NCBI GenBank assembly: GCA_964594045.1
Contig: CAZQKR010000014.1
Location: 34,576-98,575, forward strand
Origin: UBA2365 sp964594045
Lineage (GTDB): Bacteria; Bacteroidota; Bacteroidia; Chitinophagales; Saprospiraceae
DNA length: 64,000 nt
Direction of reading: 5' to 3'
Within the stretch, counting starts at the first letter, position 1. Each line of letters begins with the position of its first letter. The notes under the pieces were generated by a model. That model did no database searches, was not told the origin of the DNA, and saw only the letters and a list, made by a program, of their open reading frames with translations. The translations under genes and the position numbers were made by a program. Below are positions 45,229 through 54,358 of the stretch, piece by piece.

Positions 45229-46257
45229 TTATTCAAAGAAATTGTCATACTGATTCTGATGCCCCGCTTTGCTCAGCACTTTTTCCCTGGGTTTTTCGCT
45301 CAGATCGAGGACATCTGTATCGTCATTTGCCTTGAGTAACAGGTCGGCCTTTTCTTCTCCCAACAACAGTGAAAAACCTTCATTTTCCCATTTTTCCAGC
45401 ATTTTCAGGCCTTCTTCTTCAAAAATACCGTTCTGAAGGTCAACGGATTTCATGAAGTTTTCGGACAAGTTCATGAATTGCTCCATCTCACCCACTTTCT
45501 GGCTGACATCATCCGCTATAGCTTCCAATGCCATATCGAACATGACCCTTTTGTCGGTATTGCCCGCGATGATGTTCATGGCTGATTTCATTGCGGAATG
45601 AGACGTTCTGATCGCTTTTCTCTCCACTTCCTTGACCTTCACCTGATCCTGAACGTCTTCCATCATCACCTGGGAATTTTCTTCCATTTTGACCAGCACC
45701 CTGTACAGGATCTCCATTTTTTTATAGAGGTCTTCCAGTTTGATATTGGATTCCTTTAGCCTGCCTGCCTGACGGGTTTTGAGGATCATGACGTTTTTAT
45801 TGTTCTCTTCCTTTGCTTCGGAAGCCAGGTTGAGATTGCTTTTGATCTGTTTTTGGTTATTGAGGATCAATTCCTTGAGCTGGTGCATCTGTCCCCTCAG
45901 GCGACTGATCTGCCTGTTCATTTTCTTCAGGTTTTCCTTGAGGTCCTGAACATAGGATTTCAAAATACCGATCGGATCGAGCTTAACAAAAAGCCCCGTT
46001 ACCCAGCGCATCACGCTTTTATACATGTACCATACCAGGCTGCGCATCTTTGGATCGAGTACCATATAAACCAATGCGCCTATCGCCAGGATGATCACAG
46101 CGAGTCCCAAAGTATTGGCCGCAAAGGCAAGGATCTGTGGTAAAAATGTAAAAATGAGCAATCCTCCTCCGAGTACAAGAGCACCAAGTGCAATTGCTCC
46201 GGTAACACCTTCAGGCCTCTGCCAGAATGTTTTAGGTTTGTATTGTTGTATAGCCAT
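45229..46257 (-). CDS. membrane-anchored coiled-coil protein of unknown function
   Basis: 342 residues. Two adjoining N-terminal hydrophobic helices (about 19-45 and 48-67, rich in Gly/Ala/Leu) are followed by a basic segment and long helical coiled coil (about 95-270, KENLKKMNRQISRLRGQMHQ and onwards), ending in an acidic tail. I do not recognise the family. The gene starts 6 bp after the preceding coiled-coil gene, so the two products probably form one membrane-associated complex. The helix-rich, charged layout recalls PspA/Vipp1-type envelope-stress proteins, but no specific motif supports that. Confidence 0.7.
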   Translation of the reverse strand: MAIQQYKPKTFWQRPEGVTGAIALGALVLGGGLLIFTFLPQILAFAANTLGLAVIILAIGALVYMVLDPKMRSLVWYMYKSVMRWVTGLFVKLDPIGILKSYVQDLKENLKKMNRQISRLRGQMHQLKELILNNQKQIKSNLNLASEAKEENNKNVMILKTRQAGRLKESNIKLEDLYKKMEILYRVLVKMEENSQVMMEDVQDQVKVKEVERKAIRTSHSAMKSAMNIIAGNTDKRVMFDMALEAIADDVSQKVGEMEQFMNLSENFMKSVDLQNGIFEEEGLKMLEKWENEGFSLLLGEEKADLLLKANDDTDVLDLSEKPREKVLSKAGHQNQYDNFFE

Positions 46258-46263
46258 TTTTTA

Positions 46264-46926
46264 TCAGTTTAAATATTGATTCATTTTTTCAAGGTCTTTG
46301 CGGATCTGCCCTACTATAGTTTCATATGCCAGCCGGAAACTGGACTGAACCTGGTCAACTTTCCTCGCGGCTTCTTCCATCTCCAGTCTGATATTCTCCC
46401 TGCTTTTTTTCAGGGACTCAATCTGATCCAAAAGCTCCCTGATCTGTTTTTCCTTCAATGAAAGCTCCTGCTCGGTTTTTGCGAGGTCTTCATTACGGCT
46501 TTTGATCCTCGCCACCCGCTGATTCTCCACAGCTGCACTGAACTTGTCGTTTTCATTTTTGAGTATATTCAGATAATGAGCAGCACTGTCCAGCAGGGAT
46601 TTTTTCTCCACCCCAAGGGTTTTTGCAAGGGTAAAAGCTGTCAGGTACCGCTTACCCTCATCCGGTTCCATGTTCAGCAATGAATTGACAGCTTCCTTGA
46701 ATTCCAGGTAATCATATCCCTGCTGATTTTTGGCTGCGACCGCATCAGACAATACCTGGATGAACCGGTCAAAGGAATCTTTATCCGGCTGCACCTGTTC
46801 AGTTTTAGCGTCTGATGTTTCCGCAACCGTTGATTGTGCTTCTGTCTGTCCGGAGTTTTTTTGCTGAACAGGCGTTTCTTCGATCACAAACAAAGACTTG
46901 ATTTTTTTAAACATGCTCATTTCCAT
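46264..46926 (-). CDS. coiled-coil cytoplasmic protein of unknown function
   Basis: 220 residues, or 218 if the second ATG (MSMF) is used. There is no signal peptide. A low-complexity Gln/Thr/Glu linker (about 18-50) leads to a helical domain (50-120) and then a coiled coil (about 125-215, EDLAKTEQELSLKEKQIREL, LDQIESLKKSRENIRLE). It lies 6 bp upstream of a membrane-anchored coiled-coil gene on the same strand, which suggests a partner relation. No family recognised. Confidence 0.7.
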   Translation of the reverse strand: MEMSMFKKIKSLFVIEETPVQQKNSGQTEAQSTVAETSDAKTEQVQPDKDSFDRFIQVLSDAVAAKNQQGYDYLEFKEAVNSLLNMEPDEGKRYLTAFTLAKTLGVEKKSLLDSAAHYLNILKNENDKFSAAVENQRVARIKSRNEDLAKTEQELSLKEKQIRELLDQIESLKKSRENIRLEMEEAARKVDQVQSSFRLAYETIVGQIRKDLEKMNQYLN

Positions 46927-46948
46927 CCGCAGTTAAAGTATCAGATTC

Positions 46949-46956
46949 CAAAATTA
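46949..46956 (-). promoter_or_regulatory. candidate -7 box (TAATTTTG) for the coiled-coil gene pair
   Basis: TAATTTTG on the minus strand fits TAnnTTTG and ends 22 bp before the ATG at 46926. The -33 element is poor. Confidence 0.35.
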
Positions 46957-47052
46957 AAATAAAAACTAAGTTTTCAATCTATAATTTTACATAAGTTGGT
47001 AAAAAGACGACGAAATCAGGAAATATCCATTCTGAACACTTTCTGCACAGGA

Positions 47053-47793
47053 TCATTCAATTTGTTCCTGATCATCCTCCACAACTGAGATCTGGCTTTG
47101 ATATGCAGATGCCTCGACATGCTTCCTGATCTTCCGGAATCCCAGCCTCCATAAAAATGCGACAAAAATAAAAAATCCCAGAAACACCATGATCGCCCTG
47201 GTCGGATCCATCTGGCTGATACCCGAACTGTACATCAAGAGAAAATCAAAGATCCCGTGAGCCAGAATGGCCATACTCAGACTCAATAACAGGAAATAAA
47301 AGCGTCTTGAAGGATTGAATTTGGCCATTGAAAAATAATAACCCATGATCACACCGAACAAGGCATGGGCCGGTACGGTGATGATCGCCCTGGAAATACC
47401 AACATGCATTCCCATCTGAAAAACATACAGGATGTTCTCAAACAAGGCAAACCCCAGGGAAACAAAGGCGGCGTAAATGATGCCGTCATAATGCTCATTG
47501 AAATGTCTGTCTCTCCAGATGAAAATGAACAAACACAAAAATTTGAAGAATTCTTCAGGGATGGCAGCCCATAAAAAAGCGCCTGTCAAAGCATCGTTCA
47601 GTGGAAGTCCGGATTTCATCTCAGTCATGCTGCCAAAGGGCATCAGAACCACAATGGTCAAAACTGCAGACAGCAATCCGCCTGAAAATGCTTTGAACAG
47701 GGTGATCAAGGGCTCTTTTTCGTATTTATCCCGGTAGTACAGATAGATCATGATGACGATGACGGGAAAAACGGATATTAAAATCAGAGACAT
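47053..47793 (-). CDS. PrsW-family intramembrane metalloprotease-like protein
   Basis: 246 residues, about seven helices. The PrsW glutamate pair lies in WAAIPEEFFKF. FALFENILY supplies the second conserved Glu, HALFGVIMGYYF the first His, and AILAHGIFDFLL the last His. In Bacillus, PrsW starts cleavage of an anti-sigma factor; in Bacteroidota the substrate is unknown. Inner membrane. It stands alone, with a nested inverted repeat between it and the aldehyde dehydrogenase gene. Confidence 0.88.
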   Translation of the reverse strand: MSLILISVFPVIVIMIYLYYRDKYEKEPLITLFKAFSGGLLSAVLTIVVLMPFGSMTEMKSGLPLNDALTGAFLWAAIPEEFFKFLCLFIFIWRDRHFNEHYDGIIYAAFVSLGFALFENILYVFQMGMHVGISRAIITVPAHALFGVIMGYYFSMAKFNPSRRFYFLLLSLSMAILAHGIFDFLLMYSSGISQMDPTRAIMVFLGFFIFVAFLWRLGFRKIRKHVEASAYQSQISVVEDDQEQIE

Positions 47794-47799
47794 ATGAAT

Positions 47800-48284
47800 A
47801 ATTTGAAAATTTGGAAATTGGATAATTTGAAAATTTGGAAATTTGGAAATTTGAAAATTCGGGGATTTGAAATTGCATGAATCCCAAAATCATTTTTACA
47901 ATAAAATTGATACATATTAAGTAAATTTTAATATATAACAAAAAAGTATTTGTCAATATTTGCCGGAAGATTTTCAAGATTTCTCACTCCGTTCGAAATA
48001 ACTTGGTCCCAAGTGGTTTTAGGGGGTTGAGGGCAGGCAGCGGCTTTGCCGCCGCCTACCCTCTTCTATTATCATTAACCATCTGTCATTCCCTACGAAG
48101 TGAGGAATCTTGAACACATAATTCTACACTTTTTAATTTTGTAGGACTATATTGATATTCAATCCTAAGTATTTTTAAAATATGTATTAATTCTTGTATT
48201 CTTAGAAAATATTTTCCTTTAACAATTTATCTACAATTCAAGACCAATTTTTCAAATTCCCGAATTTTCAAATTTTCAAATTCA
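47800..48284. repeat. nested inverted-repeat element between prsW-like and aldehyde dehydrogenase genes
   Basis: Three concentric layers. Outer arms (47800-47875 and 48245-48283) are built of AATTTGAAAATTTGGAAA words, with about 36 bases complementary. Middle arms are TTCTCACTCCGTTCGAAATAAC (47981 on) and CATTCCCTACGAAGTGAGGAA (48090 on), a word set common in Bacteroidota intergenic repeats. The inner GC-rich hairpin lies at 48031-48061. A perfect small palindrome, ACTTGGTCCCAAGT, sits at 48001-48014. The right outer arm ends at the aldehyde dehydrogenase stop codon. Confidence 0.75.
48031..48061. terminator. GC-rich hairpin inside the nested repeat
   Basis: GGGCAGGCAGCGGC and GCCGCCGCCTACCC form a 14-bp stem with two mismatches around a TTT loop. 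The flanks hold TTTTAGGG on one side and CTCTTCTATT on the other. It may end transcription from the aldehyde dehydrogenase gene, but the T-tract is imperfect. Confidence 0.4.
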
Positions 48285-49679
48285 TCACAAGTATTTCACG
48301 ATCCAGTCAGCCATTTTACGCATAAAAGGGCTGTAAGGCACTTTAAAGAGATCAGAAATGCTGAAAGGTAGCCAATAGGACAATACGCTTTTTTGATGAC
48401 TGAATGCCATAAAACTGTATTTTCCGTGATAACTGCCCAATCCGCTGTTGTTGATCCCGCCAAATGGCAGGTGTGGATTGGTAAAATGCAAAATTCCGTG
48501 ATTGACCACCACTCCACCGGCCGGAATACGGCTGATCAACTGACGAACGGACCTTTTGGACTTTGAAAAAATGTACATGGCCAGCGGCTTTTGCATGGAC
48601 CCAAGCTTATCGATCAGGACCTCCGTATCTTCGTATTCATACAACGGCAGTACAGGACCGAAGATCTCCTCGGAATGGATGTTGGATACTGCCGGTACAT
48701 TCAAAAGTACATTCGGACGCATTTCCAGGGTTGCCCTGTTTTCATAACGCTTCCTGCACAGACTTGCCCCTTGTTCCAAAGCATCATCCACCAAAGCGCT
48801 GAGCCTGTCAAAATGCCTTTCATTGATGATCCTGACCATCTCCGGATGGTTGTTCCCTCCTTCAACTGACCATTTCGCCATTTCATTTTTAAGGGCATTA
48901 ACCAGATTTGCAGCCACGGAATGATGTACCATAACGAAGTCAGGTGCGATGCATGTCTGCCCTGAATTGATGGTTTTGGCCCAGACAATTCGCTTGGCTG
49001 CCTTTTGAACATCCGCAGTTTCATCTACGATCACGGGCGATTTGCCACCCAATTCGAGGGTGACCGAACTCAGATGCGCACTCGCAGCTTTCATCACCAG
49101 TTTTCCCACAGTCGGGCTTCCCGTAAAAAATATATGATCAAATGGCAGGGTAAGCAATTCCTGCGCAACCGTTGCATCACCCTCTACAACAGCAATTTCC
49201 CGTTCATCGAATGTTGCACTGATCATTTTTTTGATGACTGCTGTGGTGGCCGGAGAATACTCAGAAGGTTTCAGGATAATGGTATTGCCTGCGGCGATCG
49301 CACCTGCAAGCGGCATCAGACAGAGGTTGACCGGGTAATTCCAGGGTGAAATGATCAGGGCACTCCCTTTTGGCTCATATACGATCCTGGACGTTCCGCC
49401 GAACAGTTGAAAAGGGGTTGCCACGCGATCTCCTGCCATCCAGTTGGCCAGGTGTTTCCTCAAAAATCTGATCTCGCTCACCACCGGAAAAATTTCCGTA
49501 ACATCACTTTCCACCTCCGACTTGTTCAGGTCCAGTTTCAGTGCTTGCTTGAATTCTTCCCGGTATTCCATCACCACTTTCTCCAGTAAGCTCAGTTTCC
49601 TTTTACGTTGAGCAGCATCCGTTGTTCTGAGTACCCGCTTAAACTCCTGTTGCCTGGTAAAGATTTCCTTAATTTCCAT
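48285..49679 (-). CDS. aldehyde dehydrogenase, ALDH3-like
   Basis: 464 residues, the short ALDH class. The NAD-site and oxyanion motifs (SPWNYPVNLCLMPLAGA), the general-base Glu in LELGGKSPV and the nucleophile Cys in NSGQTCIAPDFVM are present, as is GPVLPLYEY. The C-terminus is extended and hydrophobic/basic (SDLFKVPYSPFMRKMADWIV), as in membrane-associated fatty-aldehyde dehydrogenases of this class. It oxidises aldehydes to acids with NAD(P)+. The gene upstream on the same strand encodes a GMC oxidoreductase, so alcohol-to-acid oxidation in two steps is likely. Confidence 0.92.
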   Translation of the reverse strand: MEIKEIFTRQQEFKRVLRTTDAAQRKRKLSLLEKVVMEYREEFKQALKLDLNKSEVESDVTEIFPVVSEIRFLRKHLANWMAGDRVATPFQLFGGTSRIVYEPKGSALIISPWNYPVNLCLMPLAGAIAAGNTIILKPSEYSPATTAVIKKMISATFDEREIAVVEGDATVAQELLTLPFDHIFFTGSPTVGKLVMKAASAHLSSVTLELGGKSPVIVDETADVQKAAKRIVWAKTINSGQTCIAPDFVMVHHSVAANLVNALKNEMAKWSVEGGNNHPEMVRIINERHFDRLSALVDDALEQGASLCRKRYENRATLEMRPNVLLNVPAVSNIHSEEIFGPVLPLYEYEDTEVLIDKLGSMQKPLAMYIFSKSKRSVRQLISRIPAGGVVVNHGILHFTNPHLPFGGINNSGLGSYHGKYSFMAFSHQKSVLSYWLPFSISDLFKVPYSPFMRKMADWIVKYL

Positions 49680-49700
49680 GTTATATTATTAGCATTGAAC

Positions 49701-49873
49701 TTCCTCTGTGCATCCTCTGTGCCTCCTCTGTGTAAAAAAATAAAATCAATTTTTCTCTTCGATTTTTCTGACCACAAACATATATGGGCTCAAATAAGGT
49801 AAAAAAGACACAAAGGAAATACAGTAATAATCATTTCAAAAACTTTAAACTCTGTGGCTCTCTGTGTAATTAA
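49701..49873. repeat. CACAGAG-family short-word repeat
   Basis: Between GMC and ALDH genes: CCTCTGTGCATCCTCTGTGC and CTCCTCTGTGTAAA at 49703-49736, then ACTCTGTGGCTCTCTGTGTAA at 49850-49870. The second block, with its ATTTCAAAAACT lead-in, recurs at 59260-59302. A TATGTTTG word on the minus strand (about 49776-49783) could be the ALDH -7 box. Confidence 0.5.
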
Positions 49874-49948
49874 TTGTCTTACAAGGAGAAAATACATATT
49901 TTGACGGTTCTGAAATTATTCTTACTGATCTCTCAATATCGTAGAATT

Positions 49949-51502
49949 TTACTCCTTTGCCGGAATTTTACTCATCGCCCTTTCAGCTATCGCCGTGATC
50001 GTCAAAGACGGGTTGACACCCGGATTGGCAGATACGGCAGAACCATCGCAAATGTACATATTTTCATAGCCAAACACTTTATTATCTTGATCGATCACCC
50101 CTTCATCCGGATCTGCTCCCATGACAGCTCCGCCCAAAATATGCGCTGTGGTCGGGATGCCGGTGATCGTTTCTGTTGCCAGTACGCGGTTGATCCCTTT
50201 CACCAGTCCGGCGTATTTCCTTGCAATGCTGTGCGCCAGCGGGATGAACGCAGTCGGCGCTGTGCCTGACTCGCTTTGTGAATACAATCCTGACCCCTTT
50301 ATTTTCAGCCGCAGCGTACTGTCCAGTTGCTGCATGAATAAAACGATGGATGTTTGTTTGCCAAAATCCCTGATCCGCAGGACCTGCAACATGTTTTTCC
50401 ACTCCCTTAAAGGTGAAATCAACAAATACAATAACCTCTTGAAAAAATGGGATTCAGTGATCATGGGCATCATCAGCAGCCGCCAGAAACCGGAACGGTT
50501 ACCATAACGCACCGGTTCAATATGTGTATCAGCATCCAGTTGTATAATACTGCCAATGGCAATTCCGGAAGACATGTCCAGGTTTTTATCCTTACTGACG
50601 ATGCCGAGCAAAGCTTCATTGTTGGTTCTGACCAGTTCACCGAGTTTATCAGATAATCCGGTCAGGTTTTTCCTTTTATTTTTCAATAAAAGCGGTATCG
50701 TTCCCAACACTCCTCCTGCCAGGATCAATCCTTTAGATCGAAGGATCCTCGGTTTGGAAATCCAACTGGTCGATTTTTTCAGGATCAGCTCGTAACCGTT
50801 TTCTCCCTTGTTGCCGGACGGTATGATCCCGGCCACTTCATGTTCAGCCAGAACTTCCGCTCCTTTTTGCATGGCAAGATGCAGGTAATTGGTATCCAGC
50901 GTATTTTTGGCTCCGTGCCGGCATCCGGTCATGCAGGCACCGCATTTGATGCACCCGGCTCGCGCAGGACCTGCACCGTCAAAAAACGGATCCGGAACCG
51001 TTTTACATTCTTCACCGAAAAAAACGGCTACTTTGGTGGGTGAAAACTTATCCCCGACGCCCAACTCCTGCGCCAGTTTTTGAAAAGCCTGATCGCTGTC
51101 ACCCAATGCCGGATTTTCTACGGCCCCGAGCATCCTCAAGGCAGTTTCATAGTGCGGAGCGAGTTCAGACTCCCAGTCAGCCAGTTTTGCCCAGCTCCCG
51201 TTTTTGTAAAATCCGGGTTTGGGCTTGGGTAAGGTATTGGCGTATACCAGCGAGCCGCCGCCAACGCCGGTTCCGCTTAAAATGGTGATATGCCTCAAAA
51301 AAGTGATCTTCTGAATGCCAAAAAACTTCAATGCCGGCATCCAGAGCCATTTTCTCAGATTCCAGTTGGTTTTGGGAAAATCCTCCGGCCGGAACCATTT
51401 GCCCTTTTCGATCACCAGGACTTTATATCCCTTCTCTGATAGCCTGAGAGCAGCAACTGAACCACCGAACCCACTTCCAACAATTATATAATCATACATC
51501 AA
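49949..51502 (-). CDS. GMC family FAD-dependent oxidoreductase with cysteine cluster
   Basis: 517 residues. FAD Rossmann motif YIIVGSGFGGSVAALRLSEK at the start, GTGVGGGSLVYANT as in cholesterol oxidase-like GMC enzymes, and the C-terminal NPGVNPSLTITAIAERAM. The active-site region HILGGAVMG is present. Cys in GCIKCGACMTGCRHGAKN (about residues 184-200) makes a C-x2-C-x2-C-x3-C ferredoxin-like cluster, known in a Bacteroidota/actinobacterial GMC branch, and could pass electrons on instead of to oxygen. Substrates are probably long-chain or sterol-like alcohols. The ALDH downstream fits as the next step. Divergent from transketolase. Confidence 0.9.
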   Translation of the reverse strand: MMYDYIIVGSGFGGSVAALRLSEKGYKVLVIEKGKWFRPEDFPKTNWNLRKWLWMPALKFFGIQKITFLRHITILSGTGVGGGSLVYANTLPKPKPGFYKNGSWAKLADWESELAPHYETALRMLGAVENPALGDSDQAFQKLAQELGVGDKFSPTKVAVFFGEECKTVPDPFFDGAGPARAGCIKCGACMTGCRHGAKNTLDTNYLHLAMQKGAEVLAEHEVAGIIPSGNKGENGYELILKKSTSWISKPRILRSKGLILAGGVLGTIPLLLKNKRKNLTGLSDKLGELVRTNNEALLGIVSKDKNLDMSSGIAIGSIIQLDADTHIEPVRYGNRSGFWRLLMMPMITESHFFKRLLYLLISPLREWKNMLQVLRIRDFGKQTSIVLFMQQLDSTLRLKIKGSGLYSQSESGTAPTAFIPLAHSIARKYAGLVKGINRVLATETITGIPTTAHILGGAVMGADPDEGVIDQDNKVFGYENMYICDGSAVSANPGVNPSLTITAIAERAMSKIPAKE

Positions 51503-51614
51503 ATACTGTTAATTTTTTATTGATCACTCGCGTTCATTTGAATTGGCTTATTCCATTGAGCACAACCAAGCTTAAATGTATGGAATTGTTTTTATTCCTT
51601 CGTAAAATTTCAAT

Positions 51615-51622
51615 TATATTTG
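51615..51622 (+). promoter_or_regulatory. candidate -7 box (TATATTTG) for transketolase
   Basis: TATATTTG fits TAnnTTTG, 68 bp before the ATG at 51691. The -33 region has only TTGTTTTT at a longer spacing. Confidence 0.45.
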
Positions 51623-51690
51623 CAAAATTATAATTTGAAGGCGGAATAACGAAAGTACTGCTGCTAAGAACTTGCCAAAATCCATCTGAC

Positions 51691-53658
51691 ATGCACACAA
51701 ACAAAAAATTTTCAAGCACATTGATCGCGAATACCATCCGGGGATTATCCATGGATGCCATTCAGAAAGCCAACAGCGGACACCCGGGACTCCCTATGGG
51801 AATGGCCGATGTGGCAACCGTTCTCTGGAAGGATCACCTGAGATTCAATCCGGAAAATCCTTCCTGGTTCAACAGGGACAGGTTTGTATTGTCCGGCGGA
51901 CACGGCAGCATGCTGTTATACAGCCTTTTGCATCTTTTCGGTTACGATCTGAGCCTGGAAGACATCAGGCAATTCAGGCAACTGGGCAGCAAGACGCCCG
52001 GACACCCTGAAATTGAGATGACACCTGGGGTGGAGACCACTACAGGTCCTTTAGGCCAGGGTCTCGCCAATGCGGTCGGTATGGCAATAGCGGAAGCACA
52101 TCTGCATGCGCAGTTTGCTCCTGTGGATCATTATACTTTTGTGATGGCCGGAGACGGAGATCTGCAGGAAGGTATTTCTCATGAAGTCTGTGCACTGGCA
52201 GGTCATTTGAAACTGGGTAAACTGATCCTCTTATTTGACAGCAATTCCATCACCATAGACGGAAAAACAGACCTCAGTTGTTCTGTGGACATGAAGAAAC
52301 GCTTTGAGGCCTACGATTGGCATGTACAGGAAATTGACGGACATGACCATGAACAGATCAGTAAAGCGATCAGTAGAGCCAAAGAAAATCCGGATCAACC
52401 CGGCATCGTGATCTGCAAAACCGTCATCGGTTATGGCAGCCCGAATAAAGCCGGAACCAGTCATGTACATGGTACACCTTTGGGGACTGAGGAAGTGTTA
52501 CTGACTAAAAAAGCCTTGGGTCTTCCTGAAGATCAGACATTTTATGTTCCTGGAGAATTGGCTGGACTGGCCCAGGCTTCTCAGGCCAGAGGTAGAGAGC
52601 TGGAAAAGGAATGGCTGGATGTTATGGAGCAATTCAGGGAAAAAGATCCTGAAGGTGCAAAACTTTTTGAAAAATCCATTGTAAAAGATCTTGGCCAACT
52701 GGCAGACCATATTCCGGCATTTGCTCCAGGCAAGGCTCTGGCAACACGATCTGCATCGGGAAAAGTGCTTGAATACCTGGTTCAACATACCGGTATGCTG
52801 TTCGGCGGTTCAGCTGACCTTACACCTTCCAACAATACCAGAACATCCGCTCAAAAGCCATTCACGGCAGGGGATCATTCAGGCAATTACATGCATTATG
52901 GTGTGCGCGAACACGGGATGGGCTCCATCATGAACGGGATCGCACTGCATGGTGGGTTGATCCCTTACGGAGGGACTTTCTTTGTTTTCTCAGACTATAT
53001 GAAACCGGCGATCCGGATGGCTGCATTGATGGATCAGCAGACCATTTTTGTACTGACCCATGATTCCATCGGATTGGGCGAAGACGGACCGACGCACCAG
53101 CCGGTGGAGCACCTGGCTGCCTTGAGGGCTGTTCCGAATTTGTTGGTATTGCGTCCTGCAGATGCCAATGAGACCGCTGAAGCATGGAAAATCGCCCTGG
53201 AAAGGAAACACGGACCTTCCTGCCTGGTGTTGAGCAGGCAGAATTTAAATATTTTGGACACGGATGCCTATCCGGTTCACATGGCTTCAAAAGGCGCTTA
53301 TGTTTTGGCTGAAGATCCCGGTTTTGACCGGATCATCATCGCCAGCGGTTCCGAGGTTCATCTTGCCTTGCTGGCAAAAGCAAAACTCAATGAAACGGGT
53401 AAAGCTGTCAGAGTGGTATCGATGATGTCCTTTGAACTTTTCGAACAACAGGATGATCCTTATAAAGCCTCCGTTTTGCCGCTTGCAGTAAAGAACAGGC
53501 TGGCCATTGAAGCGGGCAGTTCACTGAGCTGGTACAAATATATCGGTACTGAAGGGAAAATACTGGCGATGGATAGTTTTGGAAAGTCAGCGCCGGCAGA
53601 GGTAGTGTTCGATCATTTCGGATTCAATGTGGATCGGGTAGTTGAACTGATCGGTTAG
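51691..53658 (+). CDS. tkt: transketolase
   Basis: 655 residues, full length. The N-terminal thiamine diphosphate domain has SGHPGLPMGMAD, GGHGSMLLYSLLHL and the cofactor/metal motif GDGDLQEG to DSNSITIDG. The pyrimidine domain has REHGMGSIMNGIALHGG with the catalytic Glu, TFFVFSDYMKPAIR and the substrate loop LTHDSIGLGEDGPTHQPVEH. The C-terminal domain is complete. Cytoplasmic; transfers two-carbon ketol units in the pentose phosphate pathway. It stands alone, divergent from the GMC gene, with a repeat-rich toxin-antitoxin island behind it. Confidence 0.97.
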   Translation: MHTNKKFSSTLIANTIRGLSMDAIQKANSGHPGLPMGMADVATVLWKDHLRFNPENPSWFNRDRFVLSGGHGSMLLYSLLHLFGYDLSLEDIRQFRQLGSKTPGHPEIEMTPGVETTTGPLGQGLANAVGMAIAEAHLHAQFAPVDHYTFVMAGDGDLQEGISHEVCALAGHLKLGKLILLFDSNSITIDGKTDLSCSVDMKKRFEAYDWHVQEIDGHDHEQISKAISRAKENPDQPGIVICKTVIGYGSPNKAGTSHVHGTPLGTEEVLLTKKALGLPEDQTFYVPGELAGLAQASQARGRELEKEWLDVMEQFREKDPEGAKLFEKSIVKDLGQLADHIPAFAPGKALATRSASGKVLEYLVQHTGMLFGGSADLTPSNNTRTSAQKPFTAGDHSGNYMHYGVREHGMGSIMNGIALHGGLIPYGGTFFVFSDYMKPAIRMAALMDQQTIFVLTHDSIGLGEDGPTHQPVEHLAALRAVPNLLVLRPADANETAEAWKIALERKHGPSCLVLSRQNLNILDTDAYPVHMASKGAYVLAEDPGFDRIIIASGSEVHLALLAKAKLNETGKAVRVVSMMSFELFEQQDDPYKASVLPLAVKNRLAIEAGSSLSWYKYIGTEGKILAMDSFGKSAPAEVVFDHFGFNVDRVVELIG

Positions 53659-53728
53659 TCTTTTCCACAGATTTGCACAAATTGCAACACAGTTTTCTTA
53701 AATTATAGTTTTTCGTTAAATCGGCGCA

Positions 53729-53980
53729 TAACTATGTGCACCTATGTGCCTATGTTCCTATGTGTTAAAAGATTTTTTCACCACATAGGTACATAGAAAC
53801 ATAGATTCAATCTACCTGGTTGCTAACAGGGTAAAACATTAAAATAAAATGGGTTTTTCAAAAGCTTTGATGCACAAATGAAGGGGAACACGGATGACAC
53901 GGATTTTACGGATTATCACAGATTCCAATTATAAAAATCCGTGCTGATCTGTCTGATCCGTCTGATCCGTGTTCAAAAAA
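53729..53980. repeat. composite short-word hairpin element, copy 1 (left of HigBA)
   Basis: First part: ACTATGTGCACCTATGTGCC and following words (53731-53766), inverted as CCACATAGGTACATAGAAAC (53781-53800) around an AT-rich loop. Second part: GGGGAACACGGATGACACGG (53884-53903), inverted as CTGATCCGTCTGATCCGTGT (53953-53972). The same 252-bp arrangement recurs at 54761-55012. CACAGATTTGCAC also occurs on both sides (53666 and 53998). The rest of the 53659-54058 gap is empty. Confidence 0.8.
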
Positions 53981-54058
53981 ATGAATGTCGGTTTTTTCAC
54001 AGATTTGCACTAATATTTAAAGTTTCAAACTTTCACCAAAGCCGTTGAAATCAACGTT

Positions 54059-54358
54059 TTATTCAATGATAATGTTAATTCTTTTTCCGAGTCCGAATTC
54101 AAATAGTTTAAAAAGTGTTGAAAGTTGAATATCGGTTTTCCCGTTTTCAATTCGTGAAATATAACTTTTTTTAGCACCAATTTTATCTGCCAATTCTTCC
54201 TGAGTCAATTTAGCTTCCAGTCGTTCTTCCTTCAATAATTCACCTATCACAAATGCTTTTGCCTTTGCTTCAAACTCAGTGCGTTTCTCACTTCCAACGG
54301 GACCATATCGCTCATTCAAATGGTCTTCAAATGTGGTTATATGCTTGTTACTTTTCAT
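54059..54358 (-). CDS. higA: HigA-type antitoxin, XRE family HTH
   Basis: 99 residues from the ATG at 54358; the longer frame to 54436 lies inside the toxin gene. The helix-turn-helix is KLTQEELADKIGAKKSYISR in the C-terminal half, followed by IENGKTDIQLSTLFKLFEFG. The N-terminal half (DHLNERYGPVGSEKRTEFEA) is typical of antitoxins that neutralise Gp49/HigB toxins. It probably binds its own promoter. The ATG lies 11 bases inside the toxin's 3' end, giving coupled translation, toxin gene first as in HigBA loci. Confidence 0.88.
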   Translation of the reverse strand: MKSNKHITTFEDHLNERYGPVGSEKRTEFEAKAKAFVIGELLKEERLEAKLTQEELADKIGAKKSYISRIENGKTDIQLSTLFKLFEFGLGKRINIIIE

